Notes under the pieces: generated by a model
Seen by the model: the letters and a program-made list of their open reading frames with translations, nothing else
The model's database searches: none
Told to the model about the DNA's origin: nothing
Assembly: GCF_023347275.1 (NCBI RefSeq)
Contig: NZ_CP094468.1
Location: 1,674,001-1,738,000, forward strand
Reading direction: 5' to 3'
DNA: 64,000 nucleotides
Source of the DNA: Faecalibacterium sp. I3-3-89
GTDB lineage: Bacteria > Bacillota > Clostridia > Oscillospirales > Ruminococcaceae
Shown here: one piece after another, positions 43,600 through 51,310 of the stretch
Layout of the letters: every line of letters begins with the position of its first letter
Position numbering within the stretch: position 1 is the stretch's first letter
Program-made: the position numbers and the translations under genes

Positions 43600-44502
43600 T
43601 TACAGATCGCTGAACAGATCAGTCTTGTACACACCGTTCTCCAGCATCTTCTTGAAACTGTTCTTTACTGCTGCGACATCTTCATGATAGGTCATACCAT
43701 ACCATGTATCGTTGGTTTTCAGAACCTTCACTGACATCTTTCCCTGCTCCAGCAGTTCGCCGATGAAGATAGGAATCAGATACTCTGCTTTCAGAGGATT
43801 GCCCGGGACTTCCTTCTCAAAGAACTCTTTGAAGCCCTCTTCCAGTACATCCAGAAAATCAGGTGTTAATCCCCACATATTCATGGATACCAGAGAATTC
43901 ACATCCACAGCCATGCCGTCTGCTTCTGCCCCAGTTGCAGTTTTTACAATATTCTTGGTTTCCACAACCTCGGTCAGGTTGTTCTGCTTATCCATCTTGC
44001 AGATGCCACGAGTCACGCCACCGTTATCAGACAGCGTGTTCTTCAGCACAAAGCCTGCCATGCAGGACTCACCGCCATTTACAAGATACTCATGAACAGC
44101 CTTGAAGCCTTCTTTACCATAGTAGTCATCTGCATTGATGACAATGAACGGAGTATCAATCACATTTTTCGCTGCAAGGACGGCCTGGCCAGTCCCCCAC
44201 GGCTTTGTCCGGCCTTCCGGCAGAGCTCCCGGGATGTCGTTGATATCCTGGAAAGCGTAGTCCACAGTTACATTGTGAGAAGAGCAAATGGAGGTAATAC
44301 GATCACCGATGACCTCTTTGAATTCTTTCTCGATATCCTTACGGATGATAAATACTACATGGTTGAAACCAGCCTCAATCGCATCATGGATTGAGTAATC
44401 CATGATGATATGTCCAGCATCATCCACCGGCTCCAACTGTTTAATTCCTGTTCCAAAGCGGCTACCGATACCAGCAGCCATGATAAGTAATGTTGTTTTC
44501 AT
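43600..44502 (-). CDS. Sugar-phosphate nucleotidyltransferase, cassette B
   Basis: 300 residues. The GT-A-like nucleotidyltransferase fold: LLIMAAGIGSRFGTGIKQLE (nucleotide loop G-x-G-x-R and Lys), then PWGTGQAVLAAKNVIDTPFI and VINADDYYGKEGFKAVHEYL (metal Asp pair) and a C-terminal NDTWYGMTYHEDVAAVKNSF. It activates a sugar 1-phosphate (or related group) with an NTP for the surface polysaccharide; the sugar is not identifiable. A full copy is at 51311-52213 and broken halves are at 22679 and 47882. Confidence 0.88.
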   Translation of the reverse strand: MKTTLLIMAAGIGSRFGTGIKQLEPVDDAGHIIMDYSIHDAIEAGFNHVVFIIRKDIEKEFKEVIGDRITSICSSHNVTVDYAFQDINDIPGALPEGRTKPWGTGQAVLAAKNVIDTPFIVINADDYYGKEGFKAVHEYLVNGGESCMAGFVLKNTLSDNGGVTRGICKMDKQNNLTEVVETKNIVKTATGAEADGMAVDVNSLVSMNMWGLTPDFLDVLEEGFKEFFEKEVPGNPLKAEYLIPIFIGELLEQGKMSVKVLKTNDTWYGMTYHEDVAAVKNSFKKMLENGVYKTDLFSDL

Positions 44503-44524
44503 AACTTTTTCCTCTTGCTATCTT

Positions 44525-46393
44525 TTATTCCACTGTCACACTCTTTGCGAGGTTTCTCGGCTTATCCACATCCAGACCCTTGGCTACAGACACATAGTAA
44601 CCCAGCAACTGCAGCGGGATCACTGCCAAACTACCAACGAAGTGCTCATCCACCTTTGGAACATATACCGTGAAGTTTACCTGATCTTCGATTTCATACT
44701 TACCATAAGTAGTGAGCCCCATCAGATAAGCGCCACGGCTCTTGCACTCCAACATATTGCTGATAGTCTTTTCGTAGAGTTCGCTCTGGGTAAGCACACC
44801 GATGACCAGTGTTCCCTGCTCAATCAGACTGATGGTTCCGTGCTTCAATTCGCCCGCAGCGTATGCTTCGGAATGGATGTAGCTGATTTCTTTCAGTTTC
44901 AAACTGCCTTCCAAGCAGACTGCATAATCAATGCCACGGCCAACGAAGAACACATCGTGTGCATTGGCATACTTCGCAGCAAACCACTGGATGCGTTCCT
45001 TATCTTCCAGAGCTTTCTGCATCTTTTCCGGGAAAGTCAGAAGTTCAGAAATATAGTAGCTGTACTGCTCCTCCGTGATTTTTCCTCTCACCTTTGCGAA
45101 CTGAACAGCCAAGCAGTACATGGCCGCAAGCTGTGCGCTGTATGCCTTAGTCGTAGCAACAGAAATTTCAGGGCCAGCAAGTGTGTAAAACACCTTGTCT
45201 GCTTCACGGGCAATACTACTACCCACTACATTGATGATTGCCATTGTGGTAATGCCCTTTTCTTTTGCCATCCGCAGTGCTGCCAGTGTATCCGCAGTCT
45301 CACCAGACTGACTGACAACAATCACCAGTGCCTTCTGATTGAGCGGCATCTTACGATAGCGGAACTCGGATGCAAGTTCCACACGCACCGGAATATCTGC
45401 CATATCTTCCAGCACATACTGAGTAGCCATGCCCACATGCCATGCAGAGCCACAGGCTACAATATAAATCTGCTCAAAGTTCTTAATCTCCTCTTCGGTG
45501 ATTTCCACACCGGACAGATCGATAGCTCCATCTTTGATTACAGAATTCATGGTATCCTGGACAGCTTTCGGCTGCTCATGGATTTCTTTCATCATGAAAT
45601 GCTCAAAGCCGCCTTTTTCAGCTGCCTCGGCATCCCACTTGATTTCTGTGGTCTGCTTCTCGATCTCATCACCATTCAGATCATAAAAGTGAGCCTCACC
45701 CGGAACGAGCTTTGCGAACTCAAGATTACCGATGTAGTACACATTGCGAGTGTATTTCAGAATTGCCGGGACATCCGAAGCCACATAGGTTTCTCCGTCT
45801 GCAATGCCGATGATCATCGGGCTGTCCTTACGCGCTACCCAGATCTCGCCCGGATAATCCCGGAACATCAGCTCAAGAGCGTAGGAACCACGGACACGCA
45901 CCATCGTCTTAGCGATGGCATCAATAGGACCGAGGTTGTACTTTTTATAATAGTAGTCCACCAGCTTGATGACCACTTCCGTATCCGTCTGACTATAAAA
46001 TGTATAACCGTGCTTCAGCAGTTTTTCTTTCAGTTCGGTATAGTTCTCAATGATGCCGTTATGTACGCCAACAACCTCAGACTCCACTGTGCCGGAACCG
46101 GAACGGCTACAGTTACCGGAAACATGCGGATGTGCATTCGTCTGGCTCGGCTCACCGTGGGTTGCCCAACGGGTATGGCCAATACCACAAGTTCCTTTCA
46201 GTGCATTACCGTTATCGGTTTTCTCAATCAGATTGGACAGACGGCCTTTTGCTTTCACGACCTGTGCCAGTGCTTCTCCATCCCGGACAGCCAATCCAGC
46301 CGAGTCATATCCTCTATATTCCAGTTTAGACAGGCCATCCAGCAGGATCGGTGCCGCCTGTCGATTTCCTGTAAATCCAACGATTCCACACAT
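44525..46393 (-). CDS. glmS: Glutamine-fructose-6-phosphate aminotransferase
   Basis: 622 residues. Cys2 of MCGIVGFTGNRQ is the glutaminase nucleophile; GHTRWATHG and NGIIENY are conserved glutaminase motifs. Two SIS domains follow: CGSAWHVGMATQYVLED...SQSGETADTLAALRMAKEKG, and VGRGIDYAVCLEGSLKLKEI with SEAYAAGELKHGTISLI. The C-terminus is DKPRNLAKSVTVE. It makes glucosamine-6-phosphate, the entry to UDP-GlcNAc. No glmS ribozyme is apparent in the 90 bases upstream. It follows glmM, so both first steps are local. Confidence 0.95.
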   Translation of the reverse strand: MCGIVGFTGNRQAAPILLDGLSKLEYRGYDSAGLAVRDGEALAQVVKAKGRLSNLIEKTDNGNALKGTCGIGHTRWATHGEPSQTNAHPHVSGNCSRSGSGTVESEVVGVHNGIIENYTELKEKLLKHGYTFYSQTDTEVVIKLVDYYYKKYNLGPIDAIAKTMVRVRGSYALELMFRDYPGEIWVARKDSPMIIGIADGETYVASDVPAILKYTRNVYYIGNLEFAKLVPGEAHFYDLNGDEIEKQTTEIKWDAEAAEKGGFEHFMMKEIHEQPKAVQDTMNSVIKDGAIDLSGVEITEEEIKNFEQIYIVACGSAWHVGMATQYVLEDMADIPVRVELASEFRYRKMPLNQKALVIVVSQSGETADTLAALRMAKEKGITTMAIINVVGSSIAREADKVFYTLAGPEISVATTKAYSAQLAAMYCLAVQFAKVRGKITEEQYSYYISELLTFPEKMQKALEDKERIQWFAAKYANAHDVFFVGRGIDYAVCLEGSLKLKEISYIHSEAYAAGELKHGTISLIEQGTLVIGVLTQSELYEKTISNMLECKSRGAYLMGLTTYGKYEIEDQVNFTVYVPKVDEHFVGSLAVIPLQLLGYYVSVAKGLDVDKPRNLAKSVTVE

Positions 46394-46449
46394 AGGTTTT
46401 GCCCCTCCTATTATTCATTTTTCTATGATACTTTTCCACTTACACAAAA

Positions 46450-46473
46450 CGACTCCGGACACTGCCAGAGTCG
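46450..46473 (-). terminator. Terminator between glmM and glmS
   Basis: CGACTC pairs with GAGTCG over a 12-base loop, then TTTTGTG on the minus strand. Partial termination would set the glmM to glmS ratio. Confidence 0.6.
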
Positions 46474-46482
46474 TCATTGACT

Positions 46483-47868
46483 TTATACCTTATATCCCTT
46501 TTCGCAGATCACATTGACCACTTCATCAACATACTTCTGGCAGGTATCATGGTCAGGTGCTTCCACCATCACACGAACGACCGGCTCAGTGCCGGACTCA
46601 CGAACCAGAATACGGCCGGTATCGCCCAGTGCCTCAGCAACCTTAGACACGGCTTCCTGCACAGCAGGATCATTCTGTGCAGCCTTCTTATCGGTCACGC
46701 GAACATTCTCCAACACCTGCGGATAGATCTTCAGCGGTGCCGCCAACTCGCTCATTGGCTTCTTCTTAGCCAGCATGACCTCCATCATCTTCAGACTGGT
46801 CAGGATGCCATCGCCGGTGCTTGCATACTTGCTGAAAATGATATGGCCGCTCTGCTCACCACCGATACGGCAGCCGTTCTTTGCCATATACTCATAGACG
46901 TACTTGTCGCCCACGGCAGTCTTAGCATAACCAATGCCCTGCTCATCAAACGCTTTGTACAGACCAAAGTTAGACATAACGGTCGTAACCACAGTATTGG
47001 TCAACAGTTTGCCACGCTCTTTCATGTAGCAGCCATAGATATACAGGATATGGTCGCCAGTGATGACATTACCCTTCTCGTCCACGCACAGGCAGCGGTC
47101 GGCGTCACCATCGAAGGCAAAACCAACATCCAGACCCTTCTCCACAACAAACTTCTGCAGACCCTCAATATGCGTAGAGCCAGCATTATTGTTGATGTTT
47201 AGACCGTTCGGCTTATTGTTTATGACATAGGTGTCCGCACCCAGCGCATCGAAAACGCTTTTAGCAATGTTCCAAGAACTGCCGTTGGCGCAATCTAAGC
47301 CGACCTTGACACCCTTGAAGGAATAGATGCCGAGACTGATCAGATAGCCCATATAACGGTTACGGCCTGCCACGTAGTCCACCGTGCAGCCGATGTGCTC
47401 ACGATGAGCAAACGGCAGTTCCGTCCAATCCTTATCAAAGACATGGAGCTTTCCGTCAATGTAGTCCTCTACCAGCAGCAGGATTTCCTCGGGCATCTTC
47501 TCGCCGTAGCAGTCGATCAGCTTGATGCCGTTATCATAGTAGGGATTGTGGCTGGCAGAGATCATGATGCCGCAGTCAAAGTCATCCACACGAGCAATAT
47601 AAGCCACGCTGGGCGTAGTAATGACGTGCAGCAGGTAGGCGTCTGCGCCGGAAGCAGTCAGACCTGCAACCAAACTATATTCAAACATATAGGAGCTGCG
47701 GCGAGTGTCCTTGCCAATGACAATGCGAGCAGGGTCGGTATCACCATTGCGCTCACGCAGAGCATTGTAATACCAACCCAGAAAGCGACCCACTTTATAG
47801 GCATGGTCTGCTGTTAATGTAATTCCGGCTTCACCACGGAAGCCATCAGTTCCGAAATACTTTCCCAT
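46483..47868 (-). CDS. glmM: Phosphoglucosamine mutase
   Basis: 461 residues. MGKYFGTDGFRGEAG is the typical N-terminus; ISASHNPYYDNGIK carries the phosphoserine (Ser106), FAFDGDADRCLCVDEKGNVI is the Mg site and GGEQSGHI the sugar-specificity loop; RESGTEPVVRVMVEA binds the phosphate. It converts GlcN-6-P to GlcN-1-P for UDP-GlcNAc. It lies upstream of glmS in the same direction. The start overlaps the tail of a nucleotidyltransferase fragment by about 20 bases, so its original promoter is gone or lies within that fragment. Confidence 0.95.
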   Translation of the reverse strand: MGKYFGTDGFRGEAGITLTADHAYKVGRFLGWYYNALRERNGDTDPARIVIGKDTRRSSYMFEYSLVAGLTASGADAYLLHVITTPSVAYIARVDDFDCGIMISASHNPYYDNGIKLIDCYGEKMPEEILLLVEDYIDGKLHVFDKDWTELPFAHREHIGCTVDYVAGRNRYMGYLISLGIYSFKGVKVGLDCANGSSWNIAKSVFDALGADTYVINNKPNGLNINNNAGSTHIEGLQKFVVEKGLDVGFAFDGDADRCLCVDEKGNVITGDHILYIYGCYMKERGKLLTNTVVTTVMSNFGLYKAFDEQGIGYAKTAVGDKYVYEYMAKNGCRIGGEQSGHIIFSKYASTGDGILTSLKMMEVMLAKKKPMSELAAPLKIYPQVLENVRVTDKKAAQNDPAVQEAVSKVAEALGDTGRILVRESGTEPVVRVMVEAPDHDTCQKYVDEVVNVICEKGYKV

Positions 47869-47881
47869 TTTTATGTTCCTT

Positions 47882-48244
47882 TACAATGAATGGAGTATCA
47901 ATCACTTTCTTTGCTGCAAGCACAGCCTGACCGGTTCCCCAAGGTTTTGTACGACCTTCCGGCAGAGTTCCCGGGATATCGTTAATATCCTGGAAAGCAT
48001 AGTCAACAGTTACATTATGAGCGGAGCAAATGGAGGCAATGCGGTCACCAATGACCTCTTTGAACTCCTTCTCGATATCCTTACGGATGATAAATACCAC
48101 ATGATTGAAGCCTGCTTCGATTGCATCATGAATGGAATAGTCCATGATGATGTGATTAGAAGCATCCACCGGTTCCAGTTGCTTAATACCCGTTCCAAAT
48201 CGGCTGCCGATACCAGCTGCCATGATAAGTAATGTTGTTTTTAT
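47882..48244 (-). pseudogene. Sugar-phosphate nucleotidyltransferase, N-terminal remnant
   Basis: 121 codons match residues 1-121 of the intact copies (LLIMAAGIGSRFGTGIKQLE to AAKKVIDTPFIV); then the frame becomes KEHKNGKVFRN and stops inside glmM. The usual ATG start is ATA here. The missing C-terminal part resembles what survives at 22679-23355. The fragment marks a recombination breakpoint at the glmM side. Confidence 0.85.
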
Positions 48245-48323
48245 TTTCCCCTCGTTTATTCTAAGCATTTTTATCAACCACATTCTGAGCAAATATTATA
48301 AATCCTCGAAAGGAGAGCACATT

Positions 48324-48876
48324 ATGGATTCCATTCTTATTTACCAAGCAGCCAATGACCTCGTCCAAAATACCGGCACCCGCAACATCAAACGGATTGC
48401 GCGAAGCTGCAGCCTGGACATCCTTGAAACACCTCGCTTCAAAGATGTGCTGGGTTTTCTTTCACTCCACTTTGATAAGCCATTGATTCTTATCAACAGT
48501 CATCTTGATTCGCAGACAAAGCAGATGGTCTGCGGGTACGCTCTGGGGCATTATCTGGAGCATCAGATTCTGATGGACTTGCACACGCTGAATAAGTCTC
48601 TGGCGATTACAGACAAGCAGATCTGTCTTTATGAGCCAAACGCTTTTGCATCCCACCTGATGCTGGACAGCGAGGAAGTCTATCAGATGACGAAACGCAA
48701 GATGGATGCTGCTCAGATTGCCGATGCCAAACGCATTCATATCAATCTGGTGTTGGTAAAGCTTCTTGAACTGCATCATCTGGGGGTATGATCTTCGGCA
48801 CTACCACGCCCAGCACCATGCATTTATCAAGCAGCTCAACCTGCCGGAATATTATCGATTTGATGCTGCCGGATGA
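48324..48876 (+). pseudogene. ImmA/IrrE-like metallopeptidase with lost HExxH and a frameshift
   Basis: Frame 1 (48324-48791) resembles ImmA/IrrE proteins: GTRNIKRIARSCSLDILETP, PLILINSHLDSQTKQMV, FASHLMLDSEEVYQM and INLVLVKLLELHHLG. The zinc motif AHELGH is GYALGH here, losing the first His and the catalytic Glu. At a GGGGG run (about 48782-48786) the frame breaks; with one G fewer it would continue YDLRHYHAQHHAFIKQLNLP to a stop at 48876. SD AAAGGAG lies before the ATG. It lies divergent between two cassettes. Confidence 0.7.
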
Positions 48877-48896
48877 ATCCGTATTCCTGTAATCCT

Positions 48897-48944
48897 AAAA
48901 CCCGTAATGAACAGGCTCGCCAAACGTTCATTACGGGTTTTTCT
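48897..48944. terminator. Bidirectional terminator
   Basis: AAACCCGTAATGAAC pairs with GTTCATTACGGGTTT, flanked by A-rich and T-rich runs. It separates the ImmA-like remnant from the convergent coiled-coil gene. Confidence 0.85.
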
Positions 48945-48945
48945 G

Positions 48946-49275
48946 TTATTTCAGTTTAGCGAGGATTTCATCAGCACTCATGCCCTCGGCAAGCAATTTC
49001 TTCAGAACGGATTCCGCTTCTGCTTTCTTTGCTTCTTCTGCAGCCTTAGCATCTGCCTTTGCCTTCTTTGCTTCCAGAGCTGCCACTTCTTTTTCGGCCT
49101 TCTTCAGAGCAACCTTCTTCACTTTCAAGTCAGCCTTCAAAGTGTCAATGTTTGCGGTAATGGATGCAATCTCAGCAGAGAGTGCTTCCTTTGCGGACTG
49201 CTTTTCTGCAAGCTGCGTCGCAAAATCAGCGGTCACAGTTTTCGGCTTATTCTTGCTACCTTTAGTTCTGGGCAT
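48946..49275 (-). CDS. Small Lys/Ala-rich coiled-coil protein, cassette C
   Basis: 109 residues from ATG 49275 (GAAAGAGG upstream); an earlier frame start at 49323 lacks support. MPRTKGSKNKPKTVTADFAT, a coiled coil with the same ITANIDTLKADLK segment as cassette A, and an ending of LKKLLAEGMSADEILAKLK. In this cassette no VOC or HTH gene follows; the terminator at 48897 does. Confidence 0.75.
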   Translation of the reverse strand: MPRTKGSKNKPKTVTADFATQLAEKQSAKEALSAEIASITANIDTLKADLKVKKVALKKAEKEVAALEAKKAKADAKAAEEAKKAEAESVLKKLLAEGMSADEILAKLK

Positions 49276-49342
49276 AGGTGATAACCTCTTTCCTTTTTGG
49301 TTTAAGTATAGCTTTGTAATCAATATAACTTCTAGTGTATTT

Positions 49343-49840
49343 TTATTTCAATTTCTCTTCTGTTTCCAGTGCCGATTTTTTCAGATAGTCTTGTATTTCC
49401 AAAAGCCTCGCCTGACAAACATTGAAATCATCTGAATCAATACCATTGTTCTGTACTGCCTCGCCACTAATATACGAATTAATATAGGCCTGCAAGTTAA
49501 AGCCATCCTTATTCTGTAATTGACGAATCGCATCTGAATATTCTGTTGGTATATTTGAGTTGATTTCAGTCAAATTTGCATTAAGCTCCTGTCCGATATC
49601 GCATAAAGTATTATGTAAGCTAAGTCCTTTCTTTCCCCGTCTCGAAGAATTTGAAGCAGACAACGCTTCTGGTAACTTTATTAACATTTTTTGTACTTCA
49701 ACTAATGCTTTGTTTGTCTGTGCAAAAATTGTAAGATTCTTGCTTTTCCGAAAATATTTAATTGAATTCCATGCTCCAAAAGCGGAAACAACTGCAAGTA
49801 TCACGTTAATAATTGTCAAAACAACATCCAACATGCCCAT
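49343..49840 (-). CDS. Membrane-anchored coiled-coil protein, variable slot of cassette C
   Basis: 165 residues. The N-terminal TM (VVLTIINVILAVVSAFGAWN, residues 6-25) is followed by a basic stop-transfer (KYFRKSKN) and a long helical cytosolic domain (LTEINSNIPTEYSDAIRQLQ and others). The ATG overlaps the stop of the preceding gene by one base, so the two are coupled. No family recognised. A small membrane partner next to a soluble protein, in the slot where cassette A has Pycsar, suggests a defence or conflict role, by position only. Confidence 0.6.
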   Translation of the reverse strand: MGMLDVVLTIINVILAVVSAFGAWNSIKYFRKSKNLTIFAQTNKALVEVQKMLIKLPEALSASNSSRRGKKGLSLHNTLCDIGQELNANLTEINSNIPTEYSDAIRQLQNKDGFNLQAYINSYISGEAVQNNGIDSDDFNVCQARLLEIQDYLKKSALETEEKLK

Positions 49841-50538
49841 TATTCTCCCAGTCTTGTTTTCTTATAGTACTGAAGAATCCGAACATAGTTATCGTACTCA
49901 GATGCAAGTTCCTGCGCATTCTCGTCACTCCATGCAAACTGTCCAATTACACCTAAAAATCCTTTTTCCTTCTTTCCCCAATACTCCTCATCTTGTAAAA
50001 ATTTAGACAAGGTATCATAATCAAATACTCTTCCATCATCCACTGTTTGACAAATAAAATCAAACCAACGTTCCTCATCACAAGGATGCGATGAACCAGT
50101 AGACTTATTTGCAGTATTACAAAATAAAGTTAATTTATTTAGTGCCGATTCAGAAATATAATCAAGTGGGTTAAAGCAACCCGTTGACGGTCCGACAACT
50201 TTAATATCATCATGTGTTTGACCATACACTTTAGCTATATCATTATAAAATAAATCGAGCAACTGATTATATTCCTCAATAGTTAACTGGTTCTTTTGTA
50301 GTGGAACAATATTACAAACCTTAACATATCCGTCACGCCAGGTATCTTTTCCATAATAAATTGAGACCTCAGCATGAGGAGCTTGATCTCCGACATAATC
50401 AGCAAGAATATAATCTTTCAACATCTGATTACGTTTTGGCTTAATCCAATTCACAGGAAACACAGTATATATATTTTTTGCCAAGCTGTCTAATCCCGGT
50501 TTATTTCCCACAAAACTGAGTTCTTTATACACATGCAT
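49840..50538 (-). CDS. Soluble unknown protein, variable slot of cassette C
   Basis: 232 residues, no TM. Sections such as KNIYTVFPVNWIKPKRNQML, HAEVSIYYGKDTWRDGYVKV and DEERWFDFICQTVDDGRVFD suggest an alpha+beta fold with a C-terminal helical part ending in YDNYVRILQYYKKTRLGE. AGAGGAGG lies before the ATG and the conserved leader lies 40 bases further up. I recognise no family. Codon use is more AT-rich than that of the flanking vanZ and nucleotidyltransferase genes, in line with separate acquisition. Confidence 0.6.
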   Translation of the reverse strand: MHVYKELSFVGNKPGLDSLAKNIYTVFPVNWIKPKRNQMLKDYILADYVGDQAPHAEVSIYYGKDTWRDGYVKVCNIVPLQKNQLTIEEYNQLLDLFYNDIAKVYGQTHDDIKVVGPSTGCFNPLDYISESALNKLTLFCNTANKSTGSSHPCDEERWFDFICQTVDDGRVFDYDTLSKFLQDEEYWGKKEKGFLGVIGQFAWSDENAQELASEYDNYVRILQYYKKTRLGE

Positions 50539-50580
50539 GAGCTATTCCTCCTCTCAATTTCTTCACATCTCAGCTGATCA

Positions 50581-50680
50581 CCGAATCCCTGATTCTTAGA
50601 TCGTTGCCTACTGCTCACCACGAAGAGGTGTGTGATTATTACGAGCAGCGTAGGGAGCTACCGCTCCCAGTATATCACAA
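50581..50680 (-). promoter_or_regulatory. Conserved structured leader, copy 3
   Basis: Minus strand: TATACT-like box at the 5' side, GGGAGC-GGTA-GCTCCC hairpin, GCTGCTCGTAATAATCACAC, CACCTCTTCGTGGTG small hairpin, GAGCAGTAGGCAACGATC, then AATCAGGGATTCGG. CTGCTC can close a stem with GAGCAG. Nearly identical to copy 1 over about 90 bases. Confidence 0.7.
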
Positions 50681-50692
50681 TTTCAGCCAGTT

Positions 50693-51304
50693 TTACAGAC
50701 GCTTTCTTGCCTTTATCGTCGCATAGTACACCAAACCACCTACTACTCCGCCGACTGTGTTATAGAAGATATCTGATAGCTGGAATGTTCCCAAGCGAAG
50801 CAATAATTGTAGCATCTCAATATTTACAGAAAAGATAAATGCTATTTTACTGCTTTGCCACAGTTTCTTCTTCCAACCGTGACCCACCTTTTCTTCGAAC
50901 GTCCACATCACTACTGCTGAAAACGGCACCATCATGATCACGTTCTCGATGCACTCGGTGGTCAGCTTCTGCTCGCCGTTCACGGTCTCCCAAATACTCC
51001 ATCCGCCCATGACATTGGACAACGGATTCATCCACAGATTACGGTTTAGCAGAGTTCTAAACAGGATCATCGAAGTCACGAAAACCAATAGGAACAACTT
51101 CCGGAAAAACGCACTCTCTTTAAATTTCTGATACCAAGTCACTATGGCGCTCTTCCAGCCCTTGCCCGCATGTGTAGGCTCATATGCATATAGGTAGAAA
51201 AACAAGGCCAGGAAGGAAATCAGGAGCGAGAATCCAAACGGCTCGTAGAGAGCCGTCAGAATGTTTGTGAGAATCTTCCCGAGTAAATCAATCGTTTCTT
51301 TCAT
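50693..51304 (-). CDS. VanZ-like membrane protein, cassette C
   Basis: 203 residues, about 85 percent like the cassette B copy by eye. TM segments are at similar positions and the signature FSVNIEMLQLLLRLGTFQLS with DIFYNTVGGVVGGLVYY is intact. TECIENVIMMVPFSAVVMWT precedes the third membrane segment. It starts seven bases after the nucleotidyltransferase stop, as in cassette B, so this gene pair is a fixed unit. Role in the cell envelope inferred from the family. Confidence 0.85.
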   Translation of the reverse strand: MKETIDLLGKILTNILTALYEPFGFSLLISFLALFFYLYAYEPTHAGKGWKSAIVTWYQKFKESAFFRKLFLLVFVTSMILFRTLLNRNLWMNPLSNVMGGWSIWETVNGEQKLTTECIENVIMMVPFSAVVMWTFEEKVGHGWKKKLWQSSKIAFIFSVNIEMLQLLLRLGTFQLSDIFYNTVGGVVGGLVYYATIKARKRL

Positions 51305-51310
51305 CGTCGT

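Noticed and set aside
44402..46480. A 692-codon open frame on the plus strand opposite glmS
   Set aside because: It is the antisense shadow of glmS and the nucleotidyltransferase start; glmS has all catalytic motifs, while the antisense translation is His/Cys-rich and low in sense.
46394..46482. A glmS ribozyme upstream of glmS
   Set aside because: The gap is under 90 bases and contains only a simple terminator hairpin; the conserved ribozyme core is not recognisable.
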